Part shown: positions 47,496-60,593 of the stretch, piece by piece
Layout of the letters: every line of letters begins with the position of its first letter
Numbering within the stretch: the first letter of the stretch is position 1
NCBI GenBank assembly: GCA_023213395.1
Contig: CM041465.1
Coordinates: forward strand, 140,499,741 to 140,563,740
Direction of reading: 5' to 3'
DNA length: 64,000 nt
Origin: Cycas panzhihuaensis
Lineage: Eukaryota > Cycadophyta
Notes under the pieces: generated by a model
The model's database searches: none
What the model saw: only the letters and a program-made list of their open reading frames with translations
Told to the model about the DNA's origin: nothing
Made by a program: the position numbers and the translations under genes

Positions 47496-48820
47496 ATGTT
47501 AGAATCTATAAAGCTATAACCAATATCAATTTGAATTAATATGTATGACCTATAACTTATAAATCCATTAATATCATGCTTATATCCTATAATAAATTAA
47601 CCTTTAACTATATGTAATTAATTGTGATCATCTGTGACCAACTATAAGCAACCACCTGTAAAACCTGTATACTAATCATCAATCAACTAAACAACTAATC
47701 TCAATTTCATGACTTTCACTTGTCATTCTTATATATAGTTTTCTTGTTAACAATTTCATATCTTCACTTGTAAAGTTGCTATAAATATCAACATTATCAA
47801 TTCATCATCTAATTTATAAAATATATTCCTCATGACCACTTATTCTGACCATCTAAAAGTTCTCTTTCTAATGCAACTAATAACTTGAAAAATGAATTCT
47901 CCAATAAAAGGTTATGATTGAAAATGTATTAGTACATTATGAAAATATAAACATTGCTTAAGAAATTTATTAAGCCCCCTTTGATTAGGTTGTTTATCAT
48001 GTGCTAACATCCATGCGATTACTCGCTTAAGTCAAGGGGGCTAGCAGAATCTAAACTTTATTTAATTTAATTAAATCTATTTTTGTAAGTGTAAAAAAGA
48101 TAATTTAATTTAATAAAAATTTGTGTCTACCCATTATCCAAAATTAAAATCACTATTAAAAATAGTTAAATTTATCACCATATTTATAATTTTTTTTAGG
48201 AGTCATTGAATTTATCCCTGCATGCATAGATTTAGTGATGATAGTCAAATGGGTAATTTATAGAAATCAATATGATTGAATCATCTATTATTAATTCTTT
48301 GTAGGCATGCCTTCATATTAAGTTCTTCCTCCACATTGACATGTCTATTATCCATATTAATTGAGCACAGGGCCATGAAAATAATTAATTACAGATCATA
48401 AGTTGATAGTGACAGGTGCATGATAATATTCATCAATGGTGCTATAAATACTCTATGACAGGGCATTATTTCATGGCTTACAGATGGTAAATCTACTTTT
48501 TGGAATCTTCCTTAGTAGGTTCATATGGTATTATCCATGGTTAATTATGTCTTTCTTCTAACTATGTGATTGTATTAAGCTTATGTGCTTAGTTATTTAG
48601 TTGGGCAATAATTGTTTACTCATAAAGACTACCTAATCATGATAATTATGGTGTATGGTCAAAGTATCACTCTCTAAACATTCCAATTTTAGTATTATTT
48701 ATTAAAGCTTCTCATCCTTTTCTTCCATAGTATTTTTTTTTACATCCTTTTCAATTACACACAAATGCTTTTGCTCTTCTATTAGACACAAATAATGCAA
48801 TATCGATAAATCTATCATAA

Positions 48821-48877
<57 letters not shown>

Positions 48878-50049
48878 GATACCTATAAAAATGATATATG
48901 TAATTCCTCCATCTTGATAGAGTGTAAGATGAGAAAACCATGCCTTACTCTTTGTAAATAGTGATTTCTTTACCTATTTATTTCTCCCCTATTACACTAT
49001 GGATACTATAAGAATGGCATAAGCACTCTCATCTATTTGATAGATTTACATGGATGTTAGATGAGAACAACTAATTTCATAACCTTTAAACCCTAGCCAT
49101 CATAATAGAGGTATTATGCCCAAATTAACTAACAGAAGAGAGTTTATATAATTTGAGATCAAAATAATCCAAGATGATAGCCAAATAATATTATAATTTT
49201 ACTATAATTATATACTTCATGTGCTAATAGGGAAAGCACATTATTATTAACTATTGAAAGTTCTTAATTCATGATTGTCCATAATATTTTCAACATATTT
49301 ATATAATAAATATTTATTTATTTACATGCCCATTAATTGCCATTAAACTCTTATTTTTCATGCCTTTTGCCACCATAAATAATGTCAATAATTTATTGCC
49401 CATAAACATATTCATGTTCTCATAACATATATTTTTACTTCATTTTAAATGCCATTATATTAGTCAAAATTTTATTATGTGAGTTATACCTTATTGTTTT
49501 CTTATCAAAATACCATCATATTACATATCATTGGTACATGCCTACTACTTATTTTACATTTAATTGATGAAATATTAGATCTTCAACATACCTAAATGTA
49601 TATGTGTCTCTATTTCTATTAATAATGAGATTAGGTAAGATGGTTGGTCTCATAAAATTTCAATCACTTCCATAAAGGGCCAGCCTATATTGCTAAATAC
49701 AACTGTTAATGATTTCTTGTCTTCTCTTTATTACATCATATTTGATATACTCAATCAAACCCACATGCTCTAGAGGATGTATACACAACATGCATAAAAT
49801 AATTATCCATAAAATTTAAATAACATGCCCTTTATTCCTATTATATTCATTATCTTCATGCAAATTTATATTATCATCTCTATATGGCATTCTCTCCTCT
49901 TCAACTTGCCTTAGAATCTTGGTCACATGTCACTGACATACTTGATTTTGGTTTATTAAAAATACTCATCAAACTAGCTTCTGTATTGACTTATAGTGGC
50001 TCTACAACTAGCTCAACTATTGATTTATAACTCATGAATTAGCTTGTAT
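47496..50049. other. AT-rich intergenic stretch, no gene
   Basis: No conserved domain, RNA gene or array apart from one microsatellite. Part may be the internal region of a minus-strand copia element whose LTR follows. Confidence 0.4.
48823..48874. repeat. (AT)n microsatellite
   Basis: An uninterrupted run of about 26 AT units. An open frame across it is an artefact of the repeat. Confidence 0.97.
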
Positions 50050-50098
50050 AAGCTTCAATTTATTTCTATAAGATCTTTCACAACATGGATTTAATACC

Positions 50099-50626
50099 AT
50101 GTAAGAATTTAGAATTATACTTTAATACCATATTAGAATGTACTCATTATGTATAACATAAATATATCAAAGATTTATAATGATTCAATCATATCATGAG
50201 GATTATGTATATAATTCATGTATTGTAAGATCAACATATAAAGTAATAATATGAATATAAAGTATAAACTTAAAAAACATGATAAAGCATCACCACAATA
50301 GATAATAAATTTATATGTAGAAAATCCAATGTGTAAAAAACCACAAGATAAGGTTGGAGTTAGGAACTCCTCTTTATTATAACAAATAATCACATCTCCA
50401 AGTGAGTCCTTCCTCTCTTAAGTTCTCAAGTAATGTATATACATATTTATAGATATGTCACCTTATGAATATACTATAATATCTCTTAAGCCTTTTCATC
50501 ATTTAATTGGATATTTATATGAATATATATGTATATCATATCTATCAATGCTTTTAATTAGTGAAATTTTATGTGGGCTCCTTTACTTTATATTAAACAT
50601 TAAATATAATCACATATTCTAATAGT
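50099..50626 (-). repeat. Probable copia LTR (minus strand) with degenerate primer site
   Basis: To its left the minus strand reads TGGTATTAAATCC, like the tRNA-Met primer site TGGTATCAGAGCC. The LTR then starts TGTAAGAATT on the plus strand and may end at TATTCTAATA near 50626. Sequence in the middle resembles 60330-60420. Boundaries are tentative. Confidence 0.45.
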
Positions 50627-51494
50627 GAGAAACACTCATCAATAAGGATCCATCTTTAAGCAATGAACTAAGAAAGAGACACATATATATTTGGTTTGAT
50701 TGTTTTAGTAAAATAAATAATAAGAGATTGTGATAAAAAAAATTCCTAAAGACCCTTATTAAGAGAAATTTTATTATATATATAAATGCTTTCATCACCT
50801 AAAAGGACATATATTCCTTATATAGTGAGTTTTATTCCTTTATTCTAAGATGTATCTCTACTTTAGGTATTCCTTTAGATTATAAGAATAAAACCCCCTT
50901 AATAAGAAAATATTTTGGTAACTATATTGGGAATCTAATTAATTCTACTGTGTTTTTTATCACTATGGCAATTATACTAGGAGCTTGCCTTTTTAATCTC
51001 TCTCGAGAATATAAACTTTTTTGTTTCCTTTGCCTTTGGATTTTAATTTCCCTTTGTCTATTTAGATTTATTTTACATAATCAATTTTATTTTTTGTGGT
51101 GTGATTCTTATAAAAACCTAAAATCCCTTATATTATAATAAATAGTTTTGATCCTCCTATTAAAAAAGTTACTATAGAAGATATTCTTGAGGAAAAGTGC
51201 ATGTTCTCCTATGACTTCACACTTTCCAAAATCTAGAGCGGGTTCAATGATTATGAACTCCTTTATCTAGATCTCTCCCTCTTATATAACTATTGGTACA
51301 CTCCCTAATATCTCATTAAATACTCATAACCCATACATAGGTTACACAGAATTAACTTTTTACTCCTTTGGCTAGCCTTATGTCATTCTCATAGTACAAT
51401 CCTTAGAAAATACATTGCTAATTCTACCAAGTTTAGTTAGCCCTATTTCTATTTTACAGTTAGGACCTAGGCCTTCTCATTGGGCCCTACCTTA
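50627..51494. other. AT-rich stretch, no gene recognised
   Basis: One hydrophobic open frame (50950-51138) has no recognised family. The stretch forms the left flank of the small LTR element. Confidence 0.4.
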
Positions 51495-51499
51495 AGTGT

Positions 51500-53424
51500 T
51501 GTGGTGAGCCTTCACCATGTGTTAGAGAGAGTTATGACCCCTCATTATATGAGGATTAATGGGATTGGTTAACATAAAGGTAGGAATATAATAATGAGGG
51601 TGTGAGTATTACATATACCTCATTCCATTGTAATGACAATGATGATGATATGATATTATATGATATGATGTTATGTTCTTTCAAATCCTTCTTTCTTCTT
51701 TATCTTAATTCTTCCATTTATCTTCATATTTCTATATGTTGATTTGGTTATAGGATTAGTCATGTGGTATCTGAGTCATTTCTAATCTATATAACAACTA
51801 GAGATCCATTCTACTATAAATGCTAAAATAGAGCCAATTTTTTAAAGGGATTTTGGCACAGTCTATTCATAGTTTTAGTGATCTGTAACTTCAAAGAGCT
51901 ATAATTTTGACTTAAAGTATCTAAATGAGTTTACTTTTTTTTATTCTATGCATTCTTGAATTTAATTTCTAATGGAAGTGGTTTGAGGTCAATCAAAGTT
52001 TAGAGAAAAAGTTATTAACATTTTATTAGTAAATACTATTATAATTCCTAAAATCCCTAGTAATAAATTTCTTAAAATAATCATAACTTTTGATCAAGAT
52101 ATCAGAATTTGATTCTATCTAAACCATTGGAATCATATTTTAGTGGTTGTGATTTTAATCTATACATTATATACTTTTGAGCTATATTTTTTTTAGAATT
52201 AAAATTTTTAATTTAAAGGTTTTATATTGTACTTTCTTAGTCATTTAGACTTTGGTCATAATACTATTACTCTTGAGATCTAATATCTATTTTTTTATTA
52301 AAATTAGGGGGATAGTAGGCTATAGACACCCCATTAATCTCTCCCACAATCATATTATCATAGATATAAAAAGGCTTATACTTTTCACTTTTAATATTGA
52401 TGGGACTCTTTCTACAAATGATTGGGTCAATGATATGTATGCATATTTAACATCACTTGACAATAACTTCTTAGAAAATAAAGAGTTGTCTAAAGTAGCT
52501 TATTTATATCTATAAGAAGAAGCTTACCTTTGGTTTAAAGAGTGGTATGGATCTAGATTTGGTTCATTCAATATATTTTCCTAGCTATAAGTTAATATCC
52601 ATAGAAAATACGATACTTCTTGGTGGCAAAAAATGTAAAGTCTTGAGCAAGAAAAATAAGAAACATGTCAAATACTTAAGAAGTTTAATTATAAGGTGGG
52701 ATAAAGAATTCTCCCCACTACTCAAAGTCAAAGAAAATTGATAAGTAAGAAAAAGAACATCACAAACAAGTAGTAAAAACTATTTTCCATCTTACACTAC
52801 TAGTTAAAACCAAATAAAAGAAAGAGTATCACTCAATAAAAGTTAGAGCATATACTAAAGTGGGACCTTATTGACAACCATATTATAAAGAGGCTCAGCA
52901 CTGATACATGTATCATATAAAGACATTATAAACTAAGTACCCTAGGCATGCAGATCGTTCAAGCTGGAGGTTCCATGGTCACAAAGACTCTAAGCACATA
53001 AAGATCTACTTGGGGATAGATAAATCGCTATTTCATGCATAGATTTTGGATAATCTTCAATGGACCTATCAATTAAACACCAGTAATAGGAGGTGGTCAC
53101 ATGTATCTATGTATCAGGATACTTTTAGGGTGAAGCATCTAAGGGAAGAGGGCATGTGGTGAGCCTTTACTCTATATTAGAGAGGATTACGACCCCGATC
53201 ATATGAGGATTAAAGCGATTGATTGACATAAAAGGAGGAATATAATAATGAGGGGGCGAGTGTTATATATACCCCACTCCATTATAATAATGATGATGAT
53301 GATGATGATATTATATGATATGATATTATGTTCTTTAGAACCCTTCCTTCTTCTTTATCTTAATTCTTTAATTTCTTTTCATATTTCTCTATGTTCATTT
53401 GGTTATAATATTAGTCATGTGACA
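51500..53424 (+). mobile_element. Small gag-only LTR retrotransposon with target duplications
   Basis: The 5' LTR (51500 to about 51767) and 3' LTR (53155-53424, 270 bp, ends TGTGGTGAGC ... ATGTGACA) are about 85% alike. Both flanks carry AGTGT (51495-51499 and 53425-53429). The primer site TGGTATCTGAGTC (about 51768) follows the 5' LTR, and a purine run AAGGGAAGAGGGCA precedes the 3' LTR. The 1.4-kb interior has a leader motif GGCTATAGACACCCCA shared with the chromovirus and a gag fragment, but no protease, RT or integrase. It is a non-autonomous element, probably helped by a related chromovirus. Confidence 0.85.
52360..52760 (+). pseudogene. gag fragment of the small element
   Basis: It reads FNIDGTLSTNDWVNDMYAYL ... 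KVAYLYL, stop, EEAYLWFKEWYG. This is the plant Ty3 gag core (F-D-G, W, a repeated L/F pattern, then A-x-x-W-F-x-x-W) and resembles the chromovirus gag at about 40860-41020. It breaks at a TAA (Gln position) and a following frame change, and no knuckle is seen. Confidence 0.65.
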
Positions 53425-53429
53425 AGTGT

Positions 53430-55305
53430 CTTCTACATCATCTTTATCTTTTATCTAATAAACTTAAGCATTGAATATAAATGTGAACATACAACCAAAA
53501 ATCTCACATGATTAAAACTAAATAATTGATATTGATCCACTTATATAGATGCAATTATTAATACTTGGTATTTTAAAAATTAAAGTAATACAAGTAGGGT
53601 ATGGTTTACTCTCATAAGTTGCTTCACTAAATCATAATAGGATATCTCATCCTTCATCACTCCTTATGCTTACAACAATCCTCAACCTTTTTAAATCCCT
53701 TAATTATAGCATCAATTTAGACTTACTTCTAACCATCATATCCCATAAGGTCATCTAGTATTAAACCTATTTTTTATGGGAATGTTAGTCTACTTTCTTA
53801 TCCAATCCCTCCACCTCAATACCAAATTAGTCTTGGTCAATGTTTAGAATATCTTATGTAAGGAATTTAGCAATCTAATATCCCCCTATATAGAAATCTT
53901 TTATTTCCCCTAATTAGAGTGTAAGTACCATAATGAGTATAAACTATGACCCCCTCCATAATGAGAATAAACCAAAATTCTAAAATTTTAAACTGATAAA
54001 TAGAATAAACTATCATAAGTCCCACACATACTTTAACATGCGTATCAATTATCTCATATGAATATAAATATATTAGAAAAAATACACATTTTAAAATAAA
54101 TATTTTAGAAATCCCATTGAATTTTATCTCCCAATATTTTGCTTATACATTTGAGGTTCTTAACATCTAAATCACAAATAATAAGACCATAATCTATAAC
54201 AAAGAGGTAGATAAACTATGTACCAAAATTCACTATCTCATAAGACATCATCCCCTTACTATGCATAGGACAATTGCCAAATTGAAGTATTAAATAAAAC
54301 GTGGGCTTATTTTTTGAAGAAAATCATATCCACATCCTAAAGAGACCAACACATCCATATTTTTCCTACTCTTTCAACCTACTATACATCCATTTGAACT
54401 ACTATAAATATGAAACCATTTTTATTATTTTATACCTTAGAGGTAATGTTACTCCTAGAAGTGGAGATTCCCTCTTTAAGGATCTCATTCAAGGAAAATA
54501 TAAATAAAGAGTAATGTTGACAAGTTTAACCACTTGAGTCTGAAGTAGTGGAGGAAATATATTTGGTAGCATACTAATCTAATGTTGCTTCAAAAGATAA
54601 GGTAAAGGTCACTTATGATAAAAGGTTATGCCCTCATGCATTCATACTCAAGTACAAAGTCCTCAAGTAAAGTACTTGCATAATTAATTAGCCAAGATAA
54701 CTCTTAAATTAGGGTAGTCTAGTCCCATATTCATTCATAATATTTATCACTAAATAGGAAATGGAAGCATAAATAGGAAAAAATAGCATTTACTCTATTA
54801 CATCAATGGATTGATTATAGAAATAAGAGTACTAAATATTAACTATAGAAATAAGATCATCAAAATAACATTGTAGTATATCAATTACTAGATATCAAGT
54901 ATATAATAATGATCCTTGTAATATTTAATGAGGTATTATATAGAAAAAGGAGACTTCATGCATGAATTCCATTAGAAATAGCAAATATTTCACATATGAA
55001 TGTTAGGATTTAACATTAATAATCAAATTCCATGGTCACATATACTAGTCATTAAGTCCTATGGTTAAACGTAGCTATGTAATAGGTCCCCTCCCATGAG
55101 ATGTTAAGTCTCTAAAGCTAAGAAGATATGGATGTTGATGGATAAAGTCCATAGGTTCTCATATTACTTATTTTAGTTCATAACTGACCCACTATGTAAT
55201 GTGCTTATAGATGATTTTGTTGTAAATTCAGTATGGATAGTTGGCCAACATATAACTAGGATGAATAGTAAGGGCTCACTCTTTATTAATAATAGGGAGG
55301 ATAAT
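53430..55305. other. AT-rich debris; one ATGAGTATAAACT motif at 53934
   Basis: No coding region recognised. The motif at 53934 and a second, weaker one after it are the LTR-start motif of the Tat family seen at 14276 and 58958, so a short LTR fragment is likely here. Confidence 0.4.
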
Positions 55306-57650
55306 TTATAGGGTAGTGGATTTACTAAGGTGCTTTGAGGTTAAAAACATAGAAAACATTATGAATTTTATATTAGGAAGGAGTTTAAGGGCATAAGAAA
55401 CTTCTCCAATATGTTTAAGGATTTTATGTAGACTATAACAATAGGGGTTGAGCTTTTGATTTTTCTTTTTCTTTAAGGATTGTTGTTTATAATTAGAGCA
55501 ATGGCAGTTAATAAGTTGTTTCATGCAATTCCAAGTGATATATAGATTCTACTTGAGAGTATGGAGAATATGGTCCATATCTTAGAGTTTTTATTAGAAA
55601 ATAGTTTTACATTGGTTAGTAGCAAGGGTGTGATGGTAGGGGATAACTATAAAGGCCCATAAATGGGGACATTACAATATCATAGCGATGAGAGGAGTTA
55701 TACTCTTATTTAGCAAGGTCTAACCAAAAGATCCATTTGATCTAGTGTTTTGAGGTAAAATAATGTAAGTAGGTTTCTAATATTTTATTGAGGACCCATA
55801 ACTAACCATTAGTCTATAGGTGGTAGTTGAACTCATGTTGAAAGATCTTCTTAACCTACAAACATGCTCTTACCAAAATAAACTTGTAAATTTTAGGTCC
55901 TAGTCACAAATTATGGTGGAAGCAAACCTATAGAAATGAAAAATTAATTAGATATACATGCTACCAAGGCATGGGACCTTATAGGAGGTGTGGAATAGTA
56001 AGAAGTTAGCATACATAGTTAATCTATTAGTGATAACTATGTTGGAGTCAAAATTGATAGATGATAGAAAGCCAAAGATAAATTCCATGGTAATGTCTTG
56101 CTATTTACTTAGGGGAGTATGTAAAGGTTAGAGGAGTGTTGGTTGTGTCATCATCTTAGGTTTTTTACATTGGAAAATACCATATTTTGAAATAAAGATG
56201 AGGATATTATATTTTATATGTGGCTAGTAAAAGCTAATGTTGATATGACAATAAGTGTTATCGAATCTAAAGTGGCCTCCTAAGGGGGTGGAATGGTATT
56301 TGGAAAGGATATGGAAAATGAAAGAGTATATAGGATGGAAGAAGATATAATTCTTATAGAGGAGGTGATTATCATATAAGGACCAATCGTTTTGAGTATA
56401 GATATTTATAAACCATTGAGAGAAATCATCATGGGATTCATTAGCAAAGGCAAACTTAGCTAACCAAGTGGGCTAAGGTTAGGAGACATCATGAAGGGTG
56501 GGTTTAGAGGGAAGATGATAGAGAGTATCAACAATAATATTATCCTTACCCTTCTCATAGATTATGGTAAAGTCAAACACTTAGATTATATCAATCCACT
56601 TAGCTTGTTCTTTCAATAGGATTGGTTGGTTAAGAAGATGGTAGAGGCTGTGATGGTCAATTAGAATGATGAACTTAGAGCTATAGAGGTATTGAAACCA
56701 CTTATCTAAGACATGCAAAATAGATTCTATGAATTTTTTATAAGTGGAGATTTCATGCTTATGTTTTTTAATATTTTGACTCTCAAATTCAATAGAGTAA
56801 AAATTTTTCATAAGTACTACACCCAAGTCTAAACTAGAGGAATCATATATAAGTTGAAATAGTTAAGAGAAATTTGGTGTAGACAAGATAAGAGTTGAAG
56901 TCATAATTACTTTAAGAAGTTTAAAGGATTTATTTATGATAGGGGACCACTAAATCAAGTCTTTATAGAGTAGGTTGGTTAGGAGGTTAGTAAGTGAAAT
57001 ATAAGTTTTGGAAAAATGTTAATAGAAGCTAGTATGCCCAAGGAAAGATCATAGTTTGGTGAGGTTTCTAGGAATCAACTAAGTGATAATAATAGAGTTT
57101 TTATGTAGGTCAATTTGAAAACCATTAGAGGAAATAATTTGGCCAAGGTATTGTAGTTTATATTTTCTAAATTTTTTCTTTCAAAGTTTGGCATATAGTT
57201 ATTATTAAACAAGGATTTAAAGGATGGTTTCTAGGTGCTAGAGATGTTGGGCTAGGTAGGAACTATAAATGAGTAGGACATAGAAAAAAACAATGATAAA
57301 TTTTTAGAGATACAATGCAAATATTTTATTTATTAGAGCTTGGAATGTGGTAAAGGCATTATAAAGACCAAAAGGTATGATTTAAAATTCAAAGTGGCCA
57401 TGGTGGCGTGGAAAGTAGTTTTGTAGTAATCCTTAGGGATAATGGGGATTTGATAGTACCTAGGTTAGAGGTCAAGTTCAAAGAATATTGAAGCATTATG
57501 GATGTTGTCTAATATATCATTAATCTAATTAGTTAAAAACTTCTTTTTTATTATGATTTTATTAAGCTCTCGATAATTAACACATAATTGAAATGACCAA
57601 TCCTTTTTCTAAATAAGGATTTAGTTAAATAATACCCATGTCCATAAGTT
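55306..57650 (-). pseudogene. Heavily decayed chromovirus pol (minus strand)
   Basis: Minus-strand pieces match the chromovirus at 40570-45093 in order: RT (ELDL, PRYYQIPI, GHFEF, then KFIIVFFYVLLIYS, about 57600-57240), RNase H (HEISTYKKFIESILHVLDKW, FIILIDHHSLYHLLNQP, 56826-56581), integrase finger (HSTPLGGHFRF ... about 56300-56150), and integrase C-terminus (MKQLINCH ... YKQQSLKKKKNQKLNP ... EVSYALKLLP, 55524-55306). The RT active site FFDDI has become FFYVL, so it cannot be active. Frames change many times. The gag/protease part may extend toward 58900 but I could not confirm it. Confidence 0.75.
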
Positions 57651-58947
57651 TGATAATACTTTATTTATTTATTTATTTTTTAAAGTGTGAATTATGATAA
57701 GGTCTAAGGTTAGTTTAATTATATGGTAAAATCCATAATGCAGGGGAGAACTAGAAGAAAAAGAGGCAAAGACATATTATAATTGGTTAAGGATCTATAA
57801 GATACCATTATGAATTATGGGTTGGACTTAAATGTTATTAATATAAACTATGTAACCCACATTATTATTTAATTATTTGTGTATCTAATTAGGGAAGATA
57901 ATCTTATTAAGGAAGGGGGGTATTAGATACCATGTAATTTATATGTTTGCTTAAGGTTATCCTTAAATAAGATTAGGGTTTAATAGGATAGTTATTTGTA
58001 TTATATGCCTAAGGCTTGAATCCACTAGACTCATAGGATGGCATCTAATCCTCTTATAAATAGAGCATAAAAGTCAAACACCAAATAATAGGTGTTGATC
58101 TAAATATGTAAATTTTGTGTTATCCATATATAGTAAAGAGCATGCTATCCTAATAAAGAGTAAGTAAAGTTAGTTTTAGGGAGAATATATAGGTTGATCT
58201 ATCTAGCAAGGGATATGTCAATGAAGTTGAATGACATACGATTGTCTATTAGGATAGTTGTGGAAAATTTATAAAGTGAGTCTTTAACTCTAAAGGACTA
58301 AGGATAGGATGTAAAAGAAACAACTATCGAGGAAACTTCAGGTTTAGGGTCAAGGAAGGACTCTTAGGATGGGTCATCACTTGGCTTATGATTTGAATCT
58401 GAGTCTTTATCTACAGAGAAGTTAAGGTTAATTCTAAAAACTATATGCCTAGCTTTATATACCATCTCATGATTTTGGGTCTACTTTTCTAAGCACCTAA
58501 TATAGAGGTTAGCCTCTCAATTTCTATTTAGTTTGGTTGTAGGAACACATAATGGATTTAAAAGTTGCTCTACTACTATGTGTTATGGATCATCCATGCA
58601 TTAATGCTATTGGTCTGTTAGGCAAGGAAACAAATGGAAGGGTGGATCTCAATGAAAGAAAATTGGTTATTCTATTATAAATTCTATTTCAATTACTTTT
58701 CCCATAGAGTTGGCCTCCATGAGAGTGGTTGGGGGAACCAACTTAAGATGCATTTTAATGTTGTCTTCAGGTCCAAAAATATATATACCAATGATACTTT
58801 ATTGATTGATAATTTGAGATACTTAATTATATAGGGCCTAAAATTCATTGGTGTTTATTTTGATTGATGATATCTGCTTAAGAACGTTAAGTATAACCTT
58901 TTAATGCTAAAAGGAAGGAGTTCTTTTACTAAATTGAGTATCATGAT
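57651..58947. other. AT-rich stretch, probable upstream remains of the decayed chromovirus
   Basis: By position it should hold protease and gag on the minus strand, but no motif is legible. One plus-strand open frame (58634-58834) has no recognised family. Confidence 0.35.
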
Positions 58948-59251
58948 TTGGGGCATACAATGAGTATAAACTACTTGAAACTCTAAAATGAGTGTAAACT
59001 ACATCTCCCCTAAGACATGCACTTAGGGCTAGTATACTTTGTAATGACTACAAACTTAGATTGTAATGAGTATAAACTAGATAATACTTTTTTATGAATA
59101 TAAATTATCATGTATATATTATTCTCCTAAAATCTTAAAAAAATTAAAGGATAAACAATATTCAAAAAGATAAATTTTATGACAATTATAATCTAGTTGA
59201 ACACTCTATGATGAGTATAAACTACATACACATGTGGTTTATAAAAATCCT

Positions 59252-59307
<56 letters not shown>

Positions 59308-59363
59308 TGTTTATATGTAGACACAAACACACATATTCATACACATACACATGCACGTGTGCG

Positions 59364-59395
<32 letters not shown>

Positions 59396-59434
59396 ACAAA
59401 ATACCAAAAATAGGATTTGAAATGAGCGTAAATT
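58948..59434 (+). repeat. Start of a Tat-family LTR with a cluster of ATGAGTATAAACTA motifs
   Basis: TTTGGGGCA (polypurine-like) is followed by the motif at about 58959, 58988, 59043 (weaker), 59065, 59210 and 59421 (weaker). The same arrangement of purine tract then motif begins the LTR at 14254-14310. A matching downstream LTR block appears at 61290-61560, separated by a copia LTR-like insert. Confidence 0.55.
59254..59390. repeat. (TG)n then (CA)n compound microsatellite, self-complementary
   Basis: A run of about 23 TG units (59254-59300), a mixed middle, then about 13 CA units ending near 59390. The two arms are complementary, so the tract could form a long hairpin. Cys/Val and Thr/His repeat open frames here are artefacts. 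Confidence 0.95.
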
Positions 59435-60118
59435 ACTATTAGACACTGCATCAACTCATTGAATTCTATATATCATCAAGTATATGCATCTAATAAAACA
59501 TCTACAACTATATAAGACTATTATCCTCTAAGATAAAATAATATAAGCCTTGGTCATTGAGCATACACCAATTATATAGTATCATATAAAATAAACATAA
59601 CTAAATCACATGTATAAGGCAAATGGATGTTGTCATATAAAATAAAAACACATTAAACAATAAGTATGCTAAGCATGTGTAAATCGAAGGAGAGCTCAAT
59701 TGACATCTTAAATGTATATACATGTACAAATAAGATACAGAAATGATATAACATGAGAGTCTAAAAGAATCCCATCCTTCTATAAGTACATATAAAATGC
59801 TCAAATAATCTAATTACAACTCACTCAAAACTCATGAAATGGGCTTACCTCTCCTTAAAAAGCTCCCAGACTCTTAGTCCCTTGCCTTCATTAGAAGTCC
59901 CACCATCATGTTGTTAGGGACTTTATTTATGATTCTAATAGTTTATGGAGGCATGACAAGCACTATCTAAAATCCTCATATTGAAGTTTGGGTAGAAGGC
60001 CTCTAACTAACCATTAGCCCCTATAATAGTAAATCTCTCTCTACCACTAACTGAACTCTCTTAACTATTACATCCTTTATTTAAGTCTATAGAGCTTGTA
60101 TATGTGATGCTTAAAATG
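59435..60118. other. AT-rich stretch, no gene
   Basis: Nothing recognisable; possibly the continuing Tat LTR. Confidence 0.35.
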
Positions 60119-60593
60119 TTGTTAAAATTTATTATGTAAGATAATGTATTAAAGTAGAAGATTATATAAAACATTAATTAATATAAAATTAAAATAAATA
60201 ATAATGAAATATAAATATTCATGAGATATTTATGATAAACATTCAAGCATAATAATGAAGTATATACACATCAATAAGCACAATAATTATACAAGAAATA
60301 TAATATATGAGACACTATATTTATACATAGAAAACACAATATGAGAAAAACTATAGGAGAAGGGTGTAGCATAGCTCTCTCTATTAACTCATCTCAAATG
60401 TTTAAATGATATGTATATGTGTGTATAAGTTCTTCACTTCATGTATAGACCAATCATATCATGTCAATACAATAACCAAGTATATCATATATATAGGAAC
60501 CTTTCACATATATCAATAACTATTTGATCACTTGACTACTTAACCCACTTATTAAATATTAAATTAATATTTGTGAAACTGAATATTCTAACA
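60119..60593 (-). repeat. Possible copia 3' LTR (minus strand)
   Basis: On the minus strand, AAGGAAGAG (purine tract, 60602-60594) is followed by TGTTAGAATATTC, the common copia LTR start. The far end is placed tentatively at TGTTGTTAAAA near 60119. The middle resembles the LTR-like piece at 50099-50626 (a TAGAAAACACAATATGAGAAAA-like region, shortened there). Coding sequence to the right is not legible. Confidence 0.35.

Noticed and set aside
48702-48941. Open frame with Tyr-Ile repeats
   Set aside because: Translation of the (AT)n microsatellite.
50950-51138. Hydrophobic 62-residue open frame that could be a membrane peptide
   Set aside because: Phe/Leu/Ile richness is expected from AT-rich DNA; there is no family match or supporting context.
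59208-59446. Cys/Val and His/Thr repeat open frames
   Set aside because: Translation of the TG/CA microsatellite in several frames.
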